A DNA stretch of 64,000 bases from Pseudomonas sp. BN417 (GTDB taxonomy: Bacteria > Pseudomonadota > Gammaproteobacteria > Pseudomonadales > Pseudomonadaceae). The translations under genes and the position numbers were made by a program. The notes under the pieces were generated by a model, which was not told the origin of the DNA, did no database searches, and was given only the letters and a program-made list of their open reading frames with translations. Position 1 is the first letter of the stretch, and every line of letters starts with the position of its first letter. The stretch is taken from positions 97,221 to 161,220 of the forward strand of contig NZ_SSOJ01000164.1 of NCBI RefSeq assembly GCF_029871205.1. The letters run 5' to 3'. Below are positions 56,655 to 64,000 of the stretch, piece by piece.

Positions 56655-56889
56655 GCACCATCTAGGTGCGTCATGGCCGGGTTTGCCGGCCATCCTAGGC
56701 AGCCTAGATGACTGTGGGATGACAGTCAGGCACGCCTGCATGCGCCATGCCATCGCCAATAGCGACAGCCTCCCGAATCAGCCACTTAGCCATGGTCTAC
56801 GCTTTTCAGGCGTCTGCCGCTGCCGGACCGGGTGGCGACCCTGAAATCAAACCGTCATCCAAGGCTTTTAGATTTGGCCTGGGTCTTGC

Positions 56890-56901
56890 TGATCTAGACC
56901 A
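56890..56901. promoter_or_regulatory. candidate regulator operator 2
   Basis: TGATCTAGACCA, a near-palindrome sharing TAGACCA with operator 1, 27 bases before the start of the solute-binding protein gene. Probably controls the import operon. Confidence 0.55.
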
Positions 56902-56928
56902 ACCTCCAAACCTGCTAAGGAGCTTCAC

Positions 56929-57987
56929 ATGAAACGCCTGTTGCTGGCTTCACTGATGGGAACGGCCATCGCCCTGGGAACCCAGGCCATGGCAAGCGAC
57001 GCAGATCTGAAGAGTCTCGAACAAGCCGCCCGCAAGGAAGGCGCGGTGAACAGCGTGGGCATGCCCGACAGCTGGGCCAACTGGAAGGACACCTGGGTCG
57101 ACCTCAACAAGCTGTACGGCCTCAAGCATATCGACACCGACATGAGTTCGGCCCAGGAAATCGCCAAGTTCGCCGCCGAGAAGGACAACGCCACCGCCGA
57201 CATCGGTGACGTCGGCGCGGCCTTCGGCCCCATCGCCGTGCAGCAGGGCGTGACCCAGCCGTACAAGCCCAGCTCCTGGGCGCAGATCCCCGATTGGGCC
57301 AAGGATGCGGACGGTCACTGGATGCTGGCCTATACCGGTTCCATCGCCTTCATCGTCAACAAGCAGCTGGTGAAGGAATCGCCCAAGTCCTGGGCCGACC
57401 TGAAGACCGGCAAGTACAAGGTCTCCATCGGTGACGTCAGCGCCGCCGCCCAGGCGGTCAACGGTGTGCTGGCCGCGGCCATCGCCAACGGCGGCAACGA
57501 GAAGAACATCCAGCCGGGCCTGGACTTCTTCGCCGAGATCGCCAAACAGGGACGCCTGTCCCTGTCCAACCCGACCATCCAGACCCTGGAGAAGGGCGAA
57601 GTGGAAGTGGGCATCGTCTGGGACTTCAACGGCCTCTCGTACCGCGACCAGATCGACCCCAGCCGTTTCGACGTGCTGATTCCCTCCGACGGCTCGGTAA
57701 TCTCCGGCTACACCACCATCATCAACAAGTACGCCAAGAACCCCAACGCCGCCAAACTGGCTCGCGAGTACATCCTCAGCGACGCCGGCCAGATCAACCT
57801 GGCCAAGGGCAATGCCCGGCCGATCCGCGCCGAGCACCTGACCCTGCCAGCCGAGGTCAAGGCCAAGCTGCTGCCCAACGAGCAGTACGCCAAGGTCCAG
57901 CCGATCAAGGACGCCAAGGCCTGGGAGGAAACCTCCAAAGCCCTGCCGCAGCAGTGGCAAGAACACGTGATCATCGAGATGGAATGA
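56929..57987 (+). CDS. ABC importer periplasmic solute-binding protein
   Basis: 352 residues with a signal peptide (LLLASLMGTAIALGTQAMAS). Bilobal family 1/Fe-type fold resembling the AfuA/PotD/PhnS group: early KEGAVNSVGMPDSWANW, TADIGDVGAAFGPIAVQ, hinge YTGSIAFIVNKQLV and VGIVWDFNGLSYRD. The ligand is unknown; context (two phosphatases, PhnF-like regulator) suggests a phosphate ester or phosphonate. The ATG at 56929 has AAGGAG upstream. Its stop overlaps the next gene (ATGA). Confidence 0.86.
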   Translation: MKRLLLASLMGTAIALGTQAMASDADLKSLEQAARKEGAVNSVGMPDSWANWKDTWVDLNKLYGLKHIDTDMSSAQEIAKFAAEKDNATADIGDVGAAFGPIAVQQGVTQPYKPSSWAQIPDWAKDADGHWMLAYTGSIAFIVNKQLVKESPKSWADLKTGKYKVSIGDVSAAAQAVNGVLAAAIANGGNEKNIQPGLDFFAEIAKQGRLSLSNPTIQTLEKGEVEVGIVWDFNGLSYRDQIDPSRFDVLIPSDGSVISGYTTIINKYAKNPNAAKLAREYILSDAGQINLAKGNARPIRAEHLTLPAEVKAKLLPNEQYAKVQPIKDAKAWEETSKALPQQWQEHVIIEME

Positions 57988-58793
57988 TGAAACGCCAAGT
58001 CATCCTCGTTCTCCTGGATGGCCTGAACTACGAGGTGGCCCGGCATGCGCTGGGCCACCTGCAGGCCTACTGCGGAGCCGGACGGGCCGTCCTGTACAAG
58101 CTCGAATGCGAGCTGCCGGCGCTGTCCCGCCCGCTCTACGAATGCATACTCACCGGCGTGCCGCCGATCGAGAGCGGCATAGTCCACAACGATGTCTCGC
58201 GCCTCTCCACGGAGCGCAGCATCTTTCACTACGCCAGCGCCGCCGGGCTCAAGACCGCAGCGGCCGCCTATCACTGGGTCAGCGAGCTCTACAACCGCTC
58301 GCCCTTCGACGCCGCCCGCGACCGCCACACCAACGCGCCGGAGCTGCCGATCCAGCACGGCCATTTCTACTACGCCGACCATTACCCGGATTCCCACCTC
58401 TTCGCCGACGCCGAGAGCCTGCGCGTGCGCCACAGCCCGGATTTGCTCCTGGTGCATCCGATGAACGTCGACGACGCCGGCCACAAGCACGGCCTGGACT
58501 CGCCCCAGTACCGCAACAGCGCGCGGGTCGCCGACATCCTCCTGGCCGAATACCTGCAACGCTGGCTGGATGCCGGCTACCAGGTGCTGGTGACCGCCGA
58601 CCACGGCATGAACAACGACCGTTCGCACAACGGCCTGCTGGCCGAGGAGCGCGAGGTACCGCTGTTCGTCCTGGGCGAGGCCTTCAGCCTGGATGCCACG
58701 GCGCAGCCCAGGCAGACCGAACTCTGCGGCACGGTCTGCGAGCTGCTCGGGGTGCCCCATGACAAAGCCTTCTGCCGGGAGCTGCTGAAGTGA
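57984..58793 (+). CDS. alkaline phosphatase-superfamily hydrolase
   Basis: 269 residues, no signal peptide, so cytoplasmic. Metal and catalytic elements: DGLNYEVARHAL (Asp, first metal), nucleophile region LPALSRPLYECILTG (Ser), HPMNVDDAGHKHG (Asp/His) and VTADHGMNNDRSHN (Asp-His plus a following His). It matches the nucleotide pyrophosphatase/phosphonoacetate hydrolase branch, but is short. The reaction is likely cleavage of a phosphate ester, diester or phosphonate. Start 57984 (ATGATG) overlaps the solute-binding gene; the stop overlaps the permease (GTGA). Confidence 0.83.
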   Translation: MMKRQVILVLLDGLNYEVARHALGHLQAYCGAGRAVLYKLECELPALSRPLYECILTGVPPIESGIVHNDVSRLSTERSIFHYASAAGLKTAAAAYHWVSELYNRSPFDAARDRHTNAPELPIQHGHFYYADHYPDSHLFADAESLRVRHSPDLLLVHPMNVDDAGHKHGLDSPQYRNSARVADILLAEYLQRWLDAGYQVLVTADHGMNNDRSHNGLLAEEREVPLFVLGEAFSLDATAQPRQTELCGTVCELLGVPHDKAFCRELLK

Positions 58794-59632
58794 ATTCCGC
58801 CAATCGGGGCAAGTGGCTGGCGCTGCTCTGCCTGCTACCCTTCGCCCTGTTCTTCATCGCCTTCCAGATCGCCCCGCTGGCCTGGGTTGCGATCCACAGC
58901 CTGCATACCCCGGATGGCTGGGGCCTGGGCAACTTCGCCAAGGCGTTCAGTTCGAAGTTCTACCTGCAGGCCATGAAGCACAGCCTGCAGATCGCCTTCT
59001 GGTCGAGCCTGTTCGGCATCGTCATCGCGGTGCTCGGCAGCTACTCGCTGCGCCAGGTGGATTCGAAGCTGCGCGACTTCGTCATGGCCTTTTCCAACAT
59101 GACCAGCAACTTCGCCGGCGTGCCCCTGGCCTTCGCCTTCATCATCCTGCTCGGCTTCAACGGCACCCTGACCATCCTCCTCAAGCAGTCCGGCCTGATC
59201 GAGGACTTCAACCTCTACTCCAAGACCGGGCTGATCGTGCTCTACACCTACTTCCAGATTCCCCTGGGAGTGCTGCTGCTCTACCCGGCCTTCGACGCCC
59301 TGCGCGAGGACTGGCGCGAGTCCGCCGAGTTGCTCGGCGCCGGCACCTGGCAGTTCTGGCGGCACATCGGCCTGCCGGTGCTGACCCCAGCCCTGCTGGG
59401 CACCTTCGTCATCCTGCTGGCCAACGCCCTGGGCGCCTACGCCACCGTCTACGCCCTGACCACAGGCAACTTCAACGTGCTGACCATTCGCGTCGCCGCC
59501 ATGGTCGCCGGCGACATCTCCCTCGACCCGAACATGGCCAGCGCCCTGGCCATGATCCTGGTGGGGCTGATGGTGGTGATCACTGTGGTGCATCAGTGGC
59601 TGCTGCGGAGGAGCTACCATGTCGCGCGCTGA
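58790..59632 (+). CDS. ABC importer permease 1 (GTG start)
   Basis: 280 residues, six helices, with the binding-protein-dependent permease loop DWRESAELLGAGTWQFWRHIGLP (EAA motif, about 175-200). GTG at 58790 overlaps the hydrolase stop (GTGA). Works with permease 2 and the ATPase. Confidence 0.9.
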   Translation: MNSANRGKWLALLCLLPFALFFIAFQIAPLAWVAIHSLHTPDGWGLGNFAKAFSSKFYLQAMKHSLQIAFWSSLFGIVIAVLGSYSLRQVDSKLRDFVMAFSNMTSNFAGVPLAFAFIILLGFNGTLTILLKQSGLIEDFNLYSKTGLIVLYTYFQIPLGVLLLYPAFDALREDWRESAELLGAGTWQFWRHIGLPVLTPALLGTFVILLANALGAYATVYALTTGNFNVLTIRVAAMVAGDISLDPNMASALAMILVGLMVVITVVHQWLLRRSYHVAR

Positions 59633-60416
59633 AGCCAAGGTCGGCAGCCTCTACCACCGCGTGGTGGTCTACCTGTTGTTCCTGATCCTGCTGCTGCCGC
59701 TGGCCGGCACCCTGCTCTACTCGCTGTCCACCAGCTGGTCGGCGACCATCCTGCCGGAGGGCCTGACCTTCAAGTGGTACCTGGCGCTGTGGAGCGACGC
59801 GCGCTTCCTCACGGCCTTCGGCCAGTCGCTGCTGGTGTGCTTCGGCTCGCTGCTGCTGTCGGTGCTGCTGATCCTGCCGCTGCTGTTCGTGGTGAACTAC
59901 CACTTCCCCAAGCTCGACGGCCTGATGAACATCCTCATCCTGCTGCCCTTCGCGGTGCCGCCGGTGGTGTCCTCGGTGGGGCTGCTGCAGGTCTACGGCT
60001 CCGGGCCGATGGCCATGGTCGGCACGCCCTGGATCCTGGTCGGCTGCTACTTCACCGTCGCCCTGCCCTTCATGTACCGCGCCATCACCAACAACCTGCA
60101 GGCGATCAACCTGCGCGACCTGATGGACGCCGCCCACCTGCTCGGCGCCAGCAGCTGGAAGGCGGCCTTCATGGTGGTCCTGCCCAACCTGCGCAAGGGG
60201 CTGATGGTGTCGCTGTTCCTGTCGTTCTCCTTCCTCTTCGGCGAGTTCGTCTTCGCCAACCTGCTGGTGGGCACCCGCTACGAGACCCTGCAGGTCTACC
60301 TGAACAACATGCGCAACAGCAGCGGCCACTTCAACAGCGCCCTGGTGATCTCCTACTTCTTCTTCGTATTGCTGTTCACCTGGGCAGCCAACCGTCTGAA
60401 CAAGGACAAGGCATGA
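59619..60416 (+). CDS. ABC importer permease 2
   Basis: 265 residues, six helices, EAA loop RDLMDAAHLLGASSWKAAFMVVLPN. Overlaps permease 1 by 14 bases and the ATPase gene by four. The two permeases differ in sequence, a heterodimer as in the PotBC/PhnUV type. Confidence 0.9.
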   Translation: MSRAEAKVGSLYHRVVVYLLFLILLLPLAGTLLYSLSTSWSATILPEGLTFKWYLALWSDARFLTAFGQSLLVCFGSLLLSVLLILPLLFVVNYHFPKLDGLMNILILLPFAVPPVVSSVGLLQVYGSGPMAMVGTPWILVGCYFTVALPFMYRAITNNLQAINLRDLMDAAHLLGASSWKAAFMVVLPNLRKGLMVSLFLSFSFLFGEFVFANLLVGTRYETLQVYLNNMRNSSGHFNSALVISYFFFVLLFTWAANRLNKDKA

Positions 60417-61402
60417 GTTTCCTCTCCATCCGCGGCCTGCACAAAAGCTATGGCCAGACCGCCATCTTCAGCGACATCCACTGCGAGATCGGCAAAGGCG
60501 AATTCGTCACCCTGCTCGGCCCCTCCGGTTGCGGCAAGTCCACCCTGCTGCGCTGCATCGCCGGCCTGACCGAGGTCAACGGCGGGCAGATCCTGCTGGA
60601 CGGTCAGGACCTGGTGCCGCTGTCACCGCAGAAACGCGGCATCGGCATGGTGTTCCAGAGCTACGCGCTGTTCCCCAACATGACGGTGCGGCAGAACGTC
60701 GCCTTCGGCCTGCGCATGCAGAAGGTGTCCGCCGCCGACAGCCAGCGCCGCGTGGACGAAGTCCTGGCCATGGTGGAACTGCAGGACTTCGCCGGGCGCT
60801 ACCCGCACCAGCTCTCCGGCGGCCAGTGCCAGCGCGTGGCGCTGGCCCGTTCGCTGGTCACCCGCCCGCGCCTGTTGCTGCTCGACGAACCGCTGTCGGC
60901 GCTGGACGCTCGTATCCGCAAGCACCTGCGCGAGCAGATCCGCCATATCCAGCAGGAGTTGGGGCTGACCACCATTTTCGTTACCCACGACCAGGAAGAA
61001 GCCCTGACCCTGTCCGACCGCATCTTCCTGATGAACGCCGGGCGCATCGTCCAGAGCGGCGACGCGGAAACCCTCTACACGGCACCGGTGGATGCCTTTG
61101 CCGCCGGCTTCATCGGCAACTACAACCTGCTCGACGCCGAGAGCGCCAGCCGCCTGCTGGAACGTCCGGTGAACGGCCGCATCGCCATCCGCCCTGAGGC
61201 CATTGCCCTGAGCCATGACGGCGGCATCGAGGCCGAGGTGCGCAGCCACAGCCTGCTGGGCAATGTGGTGCGCTACCGCGTCGAGGCTCGCGGCGTCGAA
61301 CTGGTGGTGGACGTGCTCAACCGCTCCGCCGAAGATCTGCACCGCAAGGGCCAACGCATCGGCCTGCGCATTGACGATCATGCAATCCGGGAGGTGGCCT
61401 GA
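60413..61402 (+). CDS. ABC importer ATPase
   Basis: 329 residues. Walker A GPSGCGKSTLLR, Q loop, signature LSGGQCQRVALARSL (unusual Cys in place of the common Gln/Arg after SGGQ), Walker B LLLLDEPLSALD and switch His in FVTHDQEEA. A C-terminal TOBE-type beta domain (about 250-329) completes the PotA/FbpC-type subunit. ATG at 60413 (MSFLSIRGLHKSYGQT), four-base overlap upstream and one-base overlap with the HAD gene. Confidence 0.92.
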   Translation: MSFLSIRGLHKSYGQTAIFSDIHCEIGKGEFVTLLGPSGCGKSTLLRCIAGLTEVNGGQILLDGQDLVPLSPQKRGIGMVFQSYALFPNMTVRQNVAFGLRMQKVSAADSQRRVDEVLAMVELQDFAGRYPHQLSGGQCQRVALARSLVTRPRLLLLDEPLSALDARIRKHLREQIRHIQQELGLTTIFVTHDQEEALTLSDRIFLMNAGRIVQSGDAETLYTAPVDAFAAGFIGNYNLLDAESASRLLERPVNGRIAIRPEAIALSHDGGIEAEVRSHSLLGNVVRYRVEARGVELVVDVLNRSAEDLHRKGQRIGLRIDDHAIREVA

Positions 61403-62055
61403 TGGCCCTGGCAATATTCGACCTTGACGAGACCCTGATAGACGGCGACTGCGCCAGCCTGTGGAGCGAATACATGGCCGTGCTGGGTTGGGTCGATGGG
61501 GAGTCCTTCGTCAGCAAGGACCACGAACTCATGGCGCTCTATGCCGAAGGCAAGCTGGCGATGGAGGACTACATGGCCTTCAGCCTGTCGCCGCTGGTAG
61601 GGCGCACGGCCGAGGAAGTGGACTTCGTCGTTGGCCCCTTCGTCGAAGATGTCATCGAGCCGCTGATCCACTCCGACGCCATGCGCTGCCTGGCGCAGCA
61701 CCGCGCTGCCGGCGACCGCATCCTGATCATCTCCGCCTCGGCGCACTTCCTGGTCAGCGCCATCGCCGAGCGCCTGGGCGTGGCAGAGGTGCTGGCCATC
61801 GACCTCGAAGAGCAGCACGACTGCTACAGCGGCCGCACCCGTGGCGTGCTCACCTACCGCGACGGCAAGGTGACCCGTCTGAATGCCTGGCTGGAAGAGC
61901 ATGGGGAAAGCCTGGAAGGGTCTTACTTCTACTCCGACTCGCGCAACGACCTGCCGCTGTTGGCCCTGGTGGCCAACCCGCGCACGGTCAACCCCGACCC
62001 CACGCTCCGCGCCCACGCCGAAGAAGCCGGCTGGCCGATCCTCGACTGGCGCTGA
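61402..62055 (+). CDS. HAD-IB family phosphatase (SerB-like)
   Basis: 217 residues. HAD motif I AIFDLDETLIDGD (nucleophile and acid Asp), motif II RILIISASAHFL (Ser), motif III VTRLNAWL (Lys equivalent in the upstream stretch GKVTR) and motif IV YFYSDSRNDLPLLAL (Asp pair). Family IB includes phosphoserine phosphatase and phosphonate/phosphocholine phosphatases. As the last gene of the operon it would remove phosphate from the imported or cleaved compound. Confidence 0.88.
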   Translation: MALAIFDLDETLIDGDCASLWSEYMAVLGWVDGESFVSKDHELMALYAEGKLAMEDYMAFSLSPLVGRTAEEVDFVVGPFVEDVIEPLIHSDAMRCLAQHRAAGDRILIISASAHFLVSAIAERLGVAEVLAIDLEEQHDCYSGRTRGVLTYRDGKVTRLNAWLEEHGESLEGSYFYSDSRNDLPLLALVANPRTVNPDPTLRAHAEEAGWPILDWR

Positions 62056-62074
62056 ATCTCTCCCTCTTTTCGTC

Positions 62075-62115
62075 GGAGTGAATTCATTCGCGAATGGGCC
62101 GCGCAGCGGCCCCGT
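62075..62115. repeat. half REP element GAATTCATTCGC
   Basis: GTGAATTCATTCGCGAATGG followed by GCCGC/GCGGC hairpin. Part of the GAATTCATTCGC family. It follows the operon end and may act in termination. Confidence 0.75.
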
Positions 62116-62136
62116 GGGCCGGCATCTGGCACCTGA

Positions 62137-62463
62137 TCACAAGCCATCACGCCAGTTCAGGACACCCTTTTGAAACTCAGGACTGAATTGGGCCACTTCC
62201 TCGTCGGTAACCAGTTCCTGACAAACCATCTTGACCAGGCCCTCATGGGCAGAGGAGCGGCTGAATCGGTCGAAGACTGCCGCCAAGATCTCGTCCTGCT
62301 CCCGAATCAACCGGTACAGCTCCCCATAGCGCTCGTGGGCGCTGCGGGACGAGTCCTGACAGAGGGCCTGACACTCATCGAGGATGCGTTGGGACATGCG
62401 CTCCAGAGCGACAGGCCGGAGCTTGGAATATTTCTTCCAGTCGGATTCGGTAATTTCTCGCAT
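62137..62463 (-). CDS. uncharacterised small protein
   Basis: 108-residue soluble, mostly helical protein (MREITESDWKKYSKLRPVALERM...). Charged residues are regularly spaced (DEILAAVFDRFSRSS), and it has two Cys in DECQALCQD. I do not recognise a family. The ATG at 62463 has GAGAAAT upstream. Coding pattern is good; single gene between repeats. Confidence 0.68.
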   Translation of the reverse strand: MREITESDWKKYSKLRPVALERMSQRILDECQALCQDSSRSAHERYGELYRLIREQDEILAAVFDRFSRSSAHEGLVKMVCQELVTDEEVAQFSPEFQKGVLNWRDGL

Positions 62464-62501
62464 CGATGCCCCCCCGGTCGCCAGATCGTGCCGTTGGTTA
62501 T

Positions 62502-62546
62502 TGTAGGAGCGAATTCATTCGTGAAGGGCCGCACAGCGGCCCCGTA
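62502..62546. repeat. REP-like element TGTAGGAGCGAATTCATTCG
   Basis: TGTAGGAGCGAATTCATTCG then GGGCCGC/GCGGCCC hairpin. It combines the TGTAGGAGC head of the classic REP with the GAATTCATTCG arm. Confidence 0.78.
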
Positions 62547-62593
62547 GGTTGGTCCGAGCCCGCGAGGCCCAACGTGGCCAAGCAGCCAAGCGA

Positions 62594-62629
62594 ACCCCCT
62601 CACCACAACCCTCTCCCAAAGGGAGAGGG
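62594..62629. repeat. CCCTCTCCC-AAA-GGGAGAGGG repeat
   Basis: Perfect inverted arms (62609-62617 and 62621-62629) with CCCCTCACCACAA in front. Same type as 33641-33677. Confidence 0.8.
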
Positions 62630-62698
62630 GGCAGTCCGTGCAAGCGGTGGACTTGGCGCTTCTCCTGTAGCGGGCCACAGGCCCGTCCGCACGTCCCC

Positions 62699-64000
62699 TT
62701 ACAACAGCGTCAGGGTGTAGCTCAGGATCAACCGGTTCTCGTCCTGGTCGCGCACCGCATCGCTGCGCAGCGCCGCGTTGCGCCAGGAGAACCCCAGGCC
62801 CTTCAGCGGGCCGCCCTGCAGCACGTAGTCGAGGCGCAAATCGCGCTCCCACTCGCCCTGGTCATCGCCCTGGGTCTCGATGTTGCTGCCCCTGAGGTAG
62901 GTCGCCTGGGCCTTCAGCCCCGGCACCCCGAGCTTGGCGAAGTCGTAGCCGTACTCGGCCACCCAGGTGCGCTCGCCCGCGCTGAGGAACTTGCCGATCT
63001 GGCGGTCGGTGATCAGGTAGGCGGTGGCGCCGTCGCCCTGGTTGAGGAAGGGGAAGGCGCTGTCGCCGGAGAGCTGCTGGTAGCCCAGGCTCGCCGCGTG
63101 GCCGGCCAGGCTGTAGGTGAACAAGGCGCTCCAGGTGCGGTTGTCGACTTCGCCGCGGTGCGGGTCGTTGGCCGCCCAGTTGCCGCTGCTGACAAAGCCT
63201 TCGCGACGCCCGGCGGCGCTGCCGTTCTGGCCGTCGGCGCTGTTGTGGAAGTAGCGCAGGTCGGACTTCAACGCGCCCACTGGCAGCGCCCAGGTGTGGG
63301 TCAGGCCGAGGAAGTGCTGCTGATAGAAGTCTTCCAGGTTGCCGTAGTAGTACTGCGCGAGCAGGGCGTCGCTGACCTTGTAGTCGCCGCCGGCGAAGTA
63401 GAACTTGTTGACGAACTGGCCGCTGCGGGCGTTGTTCGCACCGGCGATGGAGAGGCCGCGGGCGTCGCTGGAGTTACGCCCCTTGGCGTGTTCCAGCTGG
63501 CCGCCGACCAGGGTCAGCCCGGCGATCTCGTTGGCGGTGATCTGCCCGCCCTCGAAGGTCTGCGGCAGCAGGCGGCCATCGTTGTAGGTCACCACCGGCA
63601 GCTTCGGCAGCAGGGTGCCCAGGCGCGCCTCGGTCTTGGAGAAGCGCAGCTTGCCGGTCACCCCGAGGCTGCCGAAATCGTCCTTGGCGCGGCCGTCGTT
63701 GTCGGTGGGGAACACCGTACCGCCGTAGTTGGCGCTGGTCGGGTTGTAGTGGCGGCCCTTGCCGGAGTCCAGTTTGACGCCGAGCAGACCGAGGGCGTCG
63801 ACGCCGACGCCGACCGTGCCCTCGGTGAAGCCCGAGGCGTAGTTGAACAGGAAGCCCTGGCCCCACTCCTCCTGTTTGGAGGGCGCGGCGGTGCCTTCGC
63901 GGTTGTCCGAGTTGATGTAGAAGTTGCGCAGGGCGAGGCTGGCCTTGCTGTCCTCGATGAAGCCGCCGGCGGCGGCCTGCTGGGCCAGGACACCCAGGGC
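62699..64000 (-). CDS. OprD-family outer-membrane porin (5' end outside window)
   Basis: 433 residues are present; the frame begins with ALGVLAQQAAAGGFIEDSKA at the right edge, so only about 20 signal residues are missing. GFIEDSKASLALRNFYINSD and QEEWGQGFLFNYASGFTEGTVG are OprD/OccD-type starts, followed by strands with alternating aromatic residues and an end ENRLILSYTLTLL. It is an 18-strand barrel for uptake of small carboxylates or basic amino acids; the substrate is not clear. An internal ATG at 63715 is not the true start. Confidence 0.9.
   Translation of the reverse strand, partial: ALGVLAQQAAAGGFIEDSKASLALRNFYINSDNREGTAAPSKQEEWGQGFLFNYASGFTEGTVGVGVDALGLLGVKLDSGKGRHYNPTSANYGGTVFPTDNDGRAKDDFGSLGVTGKLRFSKTEARLGTLLPKLPVVTYNDGRLLPQTFEGGQITANEIAGLTLVGGQLEHAKGRNSSDARGLSIAGANNARSGQFVNKFYFAGGDYKVSDALLAQYYYGNLEDFYQQHFLGLTHTWALPVGALKSDLRYFHNSADGQNGSAAGRREGFVSSGNWAANDPHRGEVDNRTWSALFTYSLAGHAASLGYQQLSGDSAFPFLNQGDGATAYLITDRQIGKFLSAGERTWVAEYGYDFAKLGVPGLKAQATYLRGSNIETQGDDQGEWERDLRLDYVLQGGPLKGLGFSWRNAALRSDAVRDQDENRLILSYTLTLL

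Larger units (their letters stand above)
56628..56928. other. divergent regulatory region of regulator and import operon
   Basis: About 300 bases without a gene between the GntR-type regulator and the solute-binding protein. Holds the two TAGACCA operators and a CCGGCC/GGCCGG-type hairpin region near 56675. No gene is seen. Confidence 0.8.

Noticed and set aside
57954..57983. upstream start for the alkaline phosphatase-superfamily gene
   Set aside because: It would add ten residues inside the solute-binding gene; the ATGATGA overlap at 57984 is the normal coupling.
62594..62629. CCCTCTCCC-AAA-GGGAGAGGG as a terminator
   Set aside because: No U run on either side and it repeats at 33641; treated as a dispersed repeat.
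63715..63717. internal ATG as start of the porin
   Set aside because: The frame continues to the right edge with OprD-type N-terminal strands.

Overview
The window is a typical chromosomal stretch of a high-GC gammaproteobacterium, almost certainly Pseudomonas in the broad sense. Evidence for this is the minCDE block flanked by a late lipid A acyltransferase and rluA, an asnO-ngg-M42 peptidase cluster for the osmolyte NAGGN, double-domain PPK2, MnmC, an OprD-type porin cut by the right edge, and many short REP-like inverted repeats of pseudomonad type (for example the element at 39363). The gene order recalls parts of the P. aeruginosa PAO1 map from memory, but the species cannot be fixed. 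I see no rRNA, tRNA, CRISPR array, phage or insertion sequence.

Layout. 1-4.3 kb: an amino-acid permease (cut by the left edge) and maiA, divergent from a LuxR-type regulator and a methyltransferase-like gene. 4.5-8.8 kb (minus): ABC exporter, DsbA-like thioredoxin-fold protein, tRNA hydroxylase TrhO, BolA and a DUF2059 periplasmic protein. 9.1-13.7 kb: DUF2804 protein, fumC, a flavodoxin-fold reductase, an EamA transporter and a small DUF6316-like protein. 13.9-19.6 kb: thiolase, polyphosphate:AMP phosphotransferase, mnmC and a TauE/SafE permease. 19.7-27.6 kb: the NAGGN operon (amidotransferase, synthetase, peptidase) followed by a hybrid sensor kinase and YheU.

27.8-37 kb: a pentaheme cytochrome c, an unusual 880-base region with reduced GC, a minus-strand gene remnant with its own terminator, and a strongly structured leader in front of a small DUF3077/DUF6124-like gene. 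Next come a YbdK-type ligase, a phospholipase D-like lipoprotein, YnfA, an MFS carrier, an SDR and small membrane proteins. 37-41.5 kb: two near-identical yjcH-actP (acetate symporter) pairs in tandem. 41.7-49.7 kb: DUF2061, a GH17 glucanase-like membrane protein, an alpha/beta hydrolase coupled to an MlaA-like protein, pirin, patatin phospholipase and an LpxL-type acyltransferase. 49.8-55.9 kb: minCDE, rluA, two tandem related methyltransferases, apeB and gmhA.

55.9-62.1 kb: a GntR/UTRA regulator divergent from a tightly overlapping operon encoding a complete ABC importer plus two predicted phosphatases (alkaline-phosphatase superfamily and HAD-IB). Two PhnF-like palindromes sit in the intergenic region. 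This is read as an organophosphate or phosphonate scavenging system. The last part holds a small unknown gene, repeats and the OprD-family porin.

The most interesting places are the switch-like leader RNA at 29884-30160, the phosphate-ester import/hydrolysis operon with its operators, the duplicated acetate symporter, the degenerate receiver in the kinase next to the NAGGN genes, and several families of intergenic palindromes, one a perfect 40-base palindrome.
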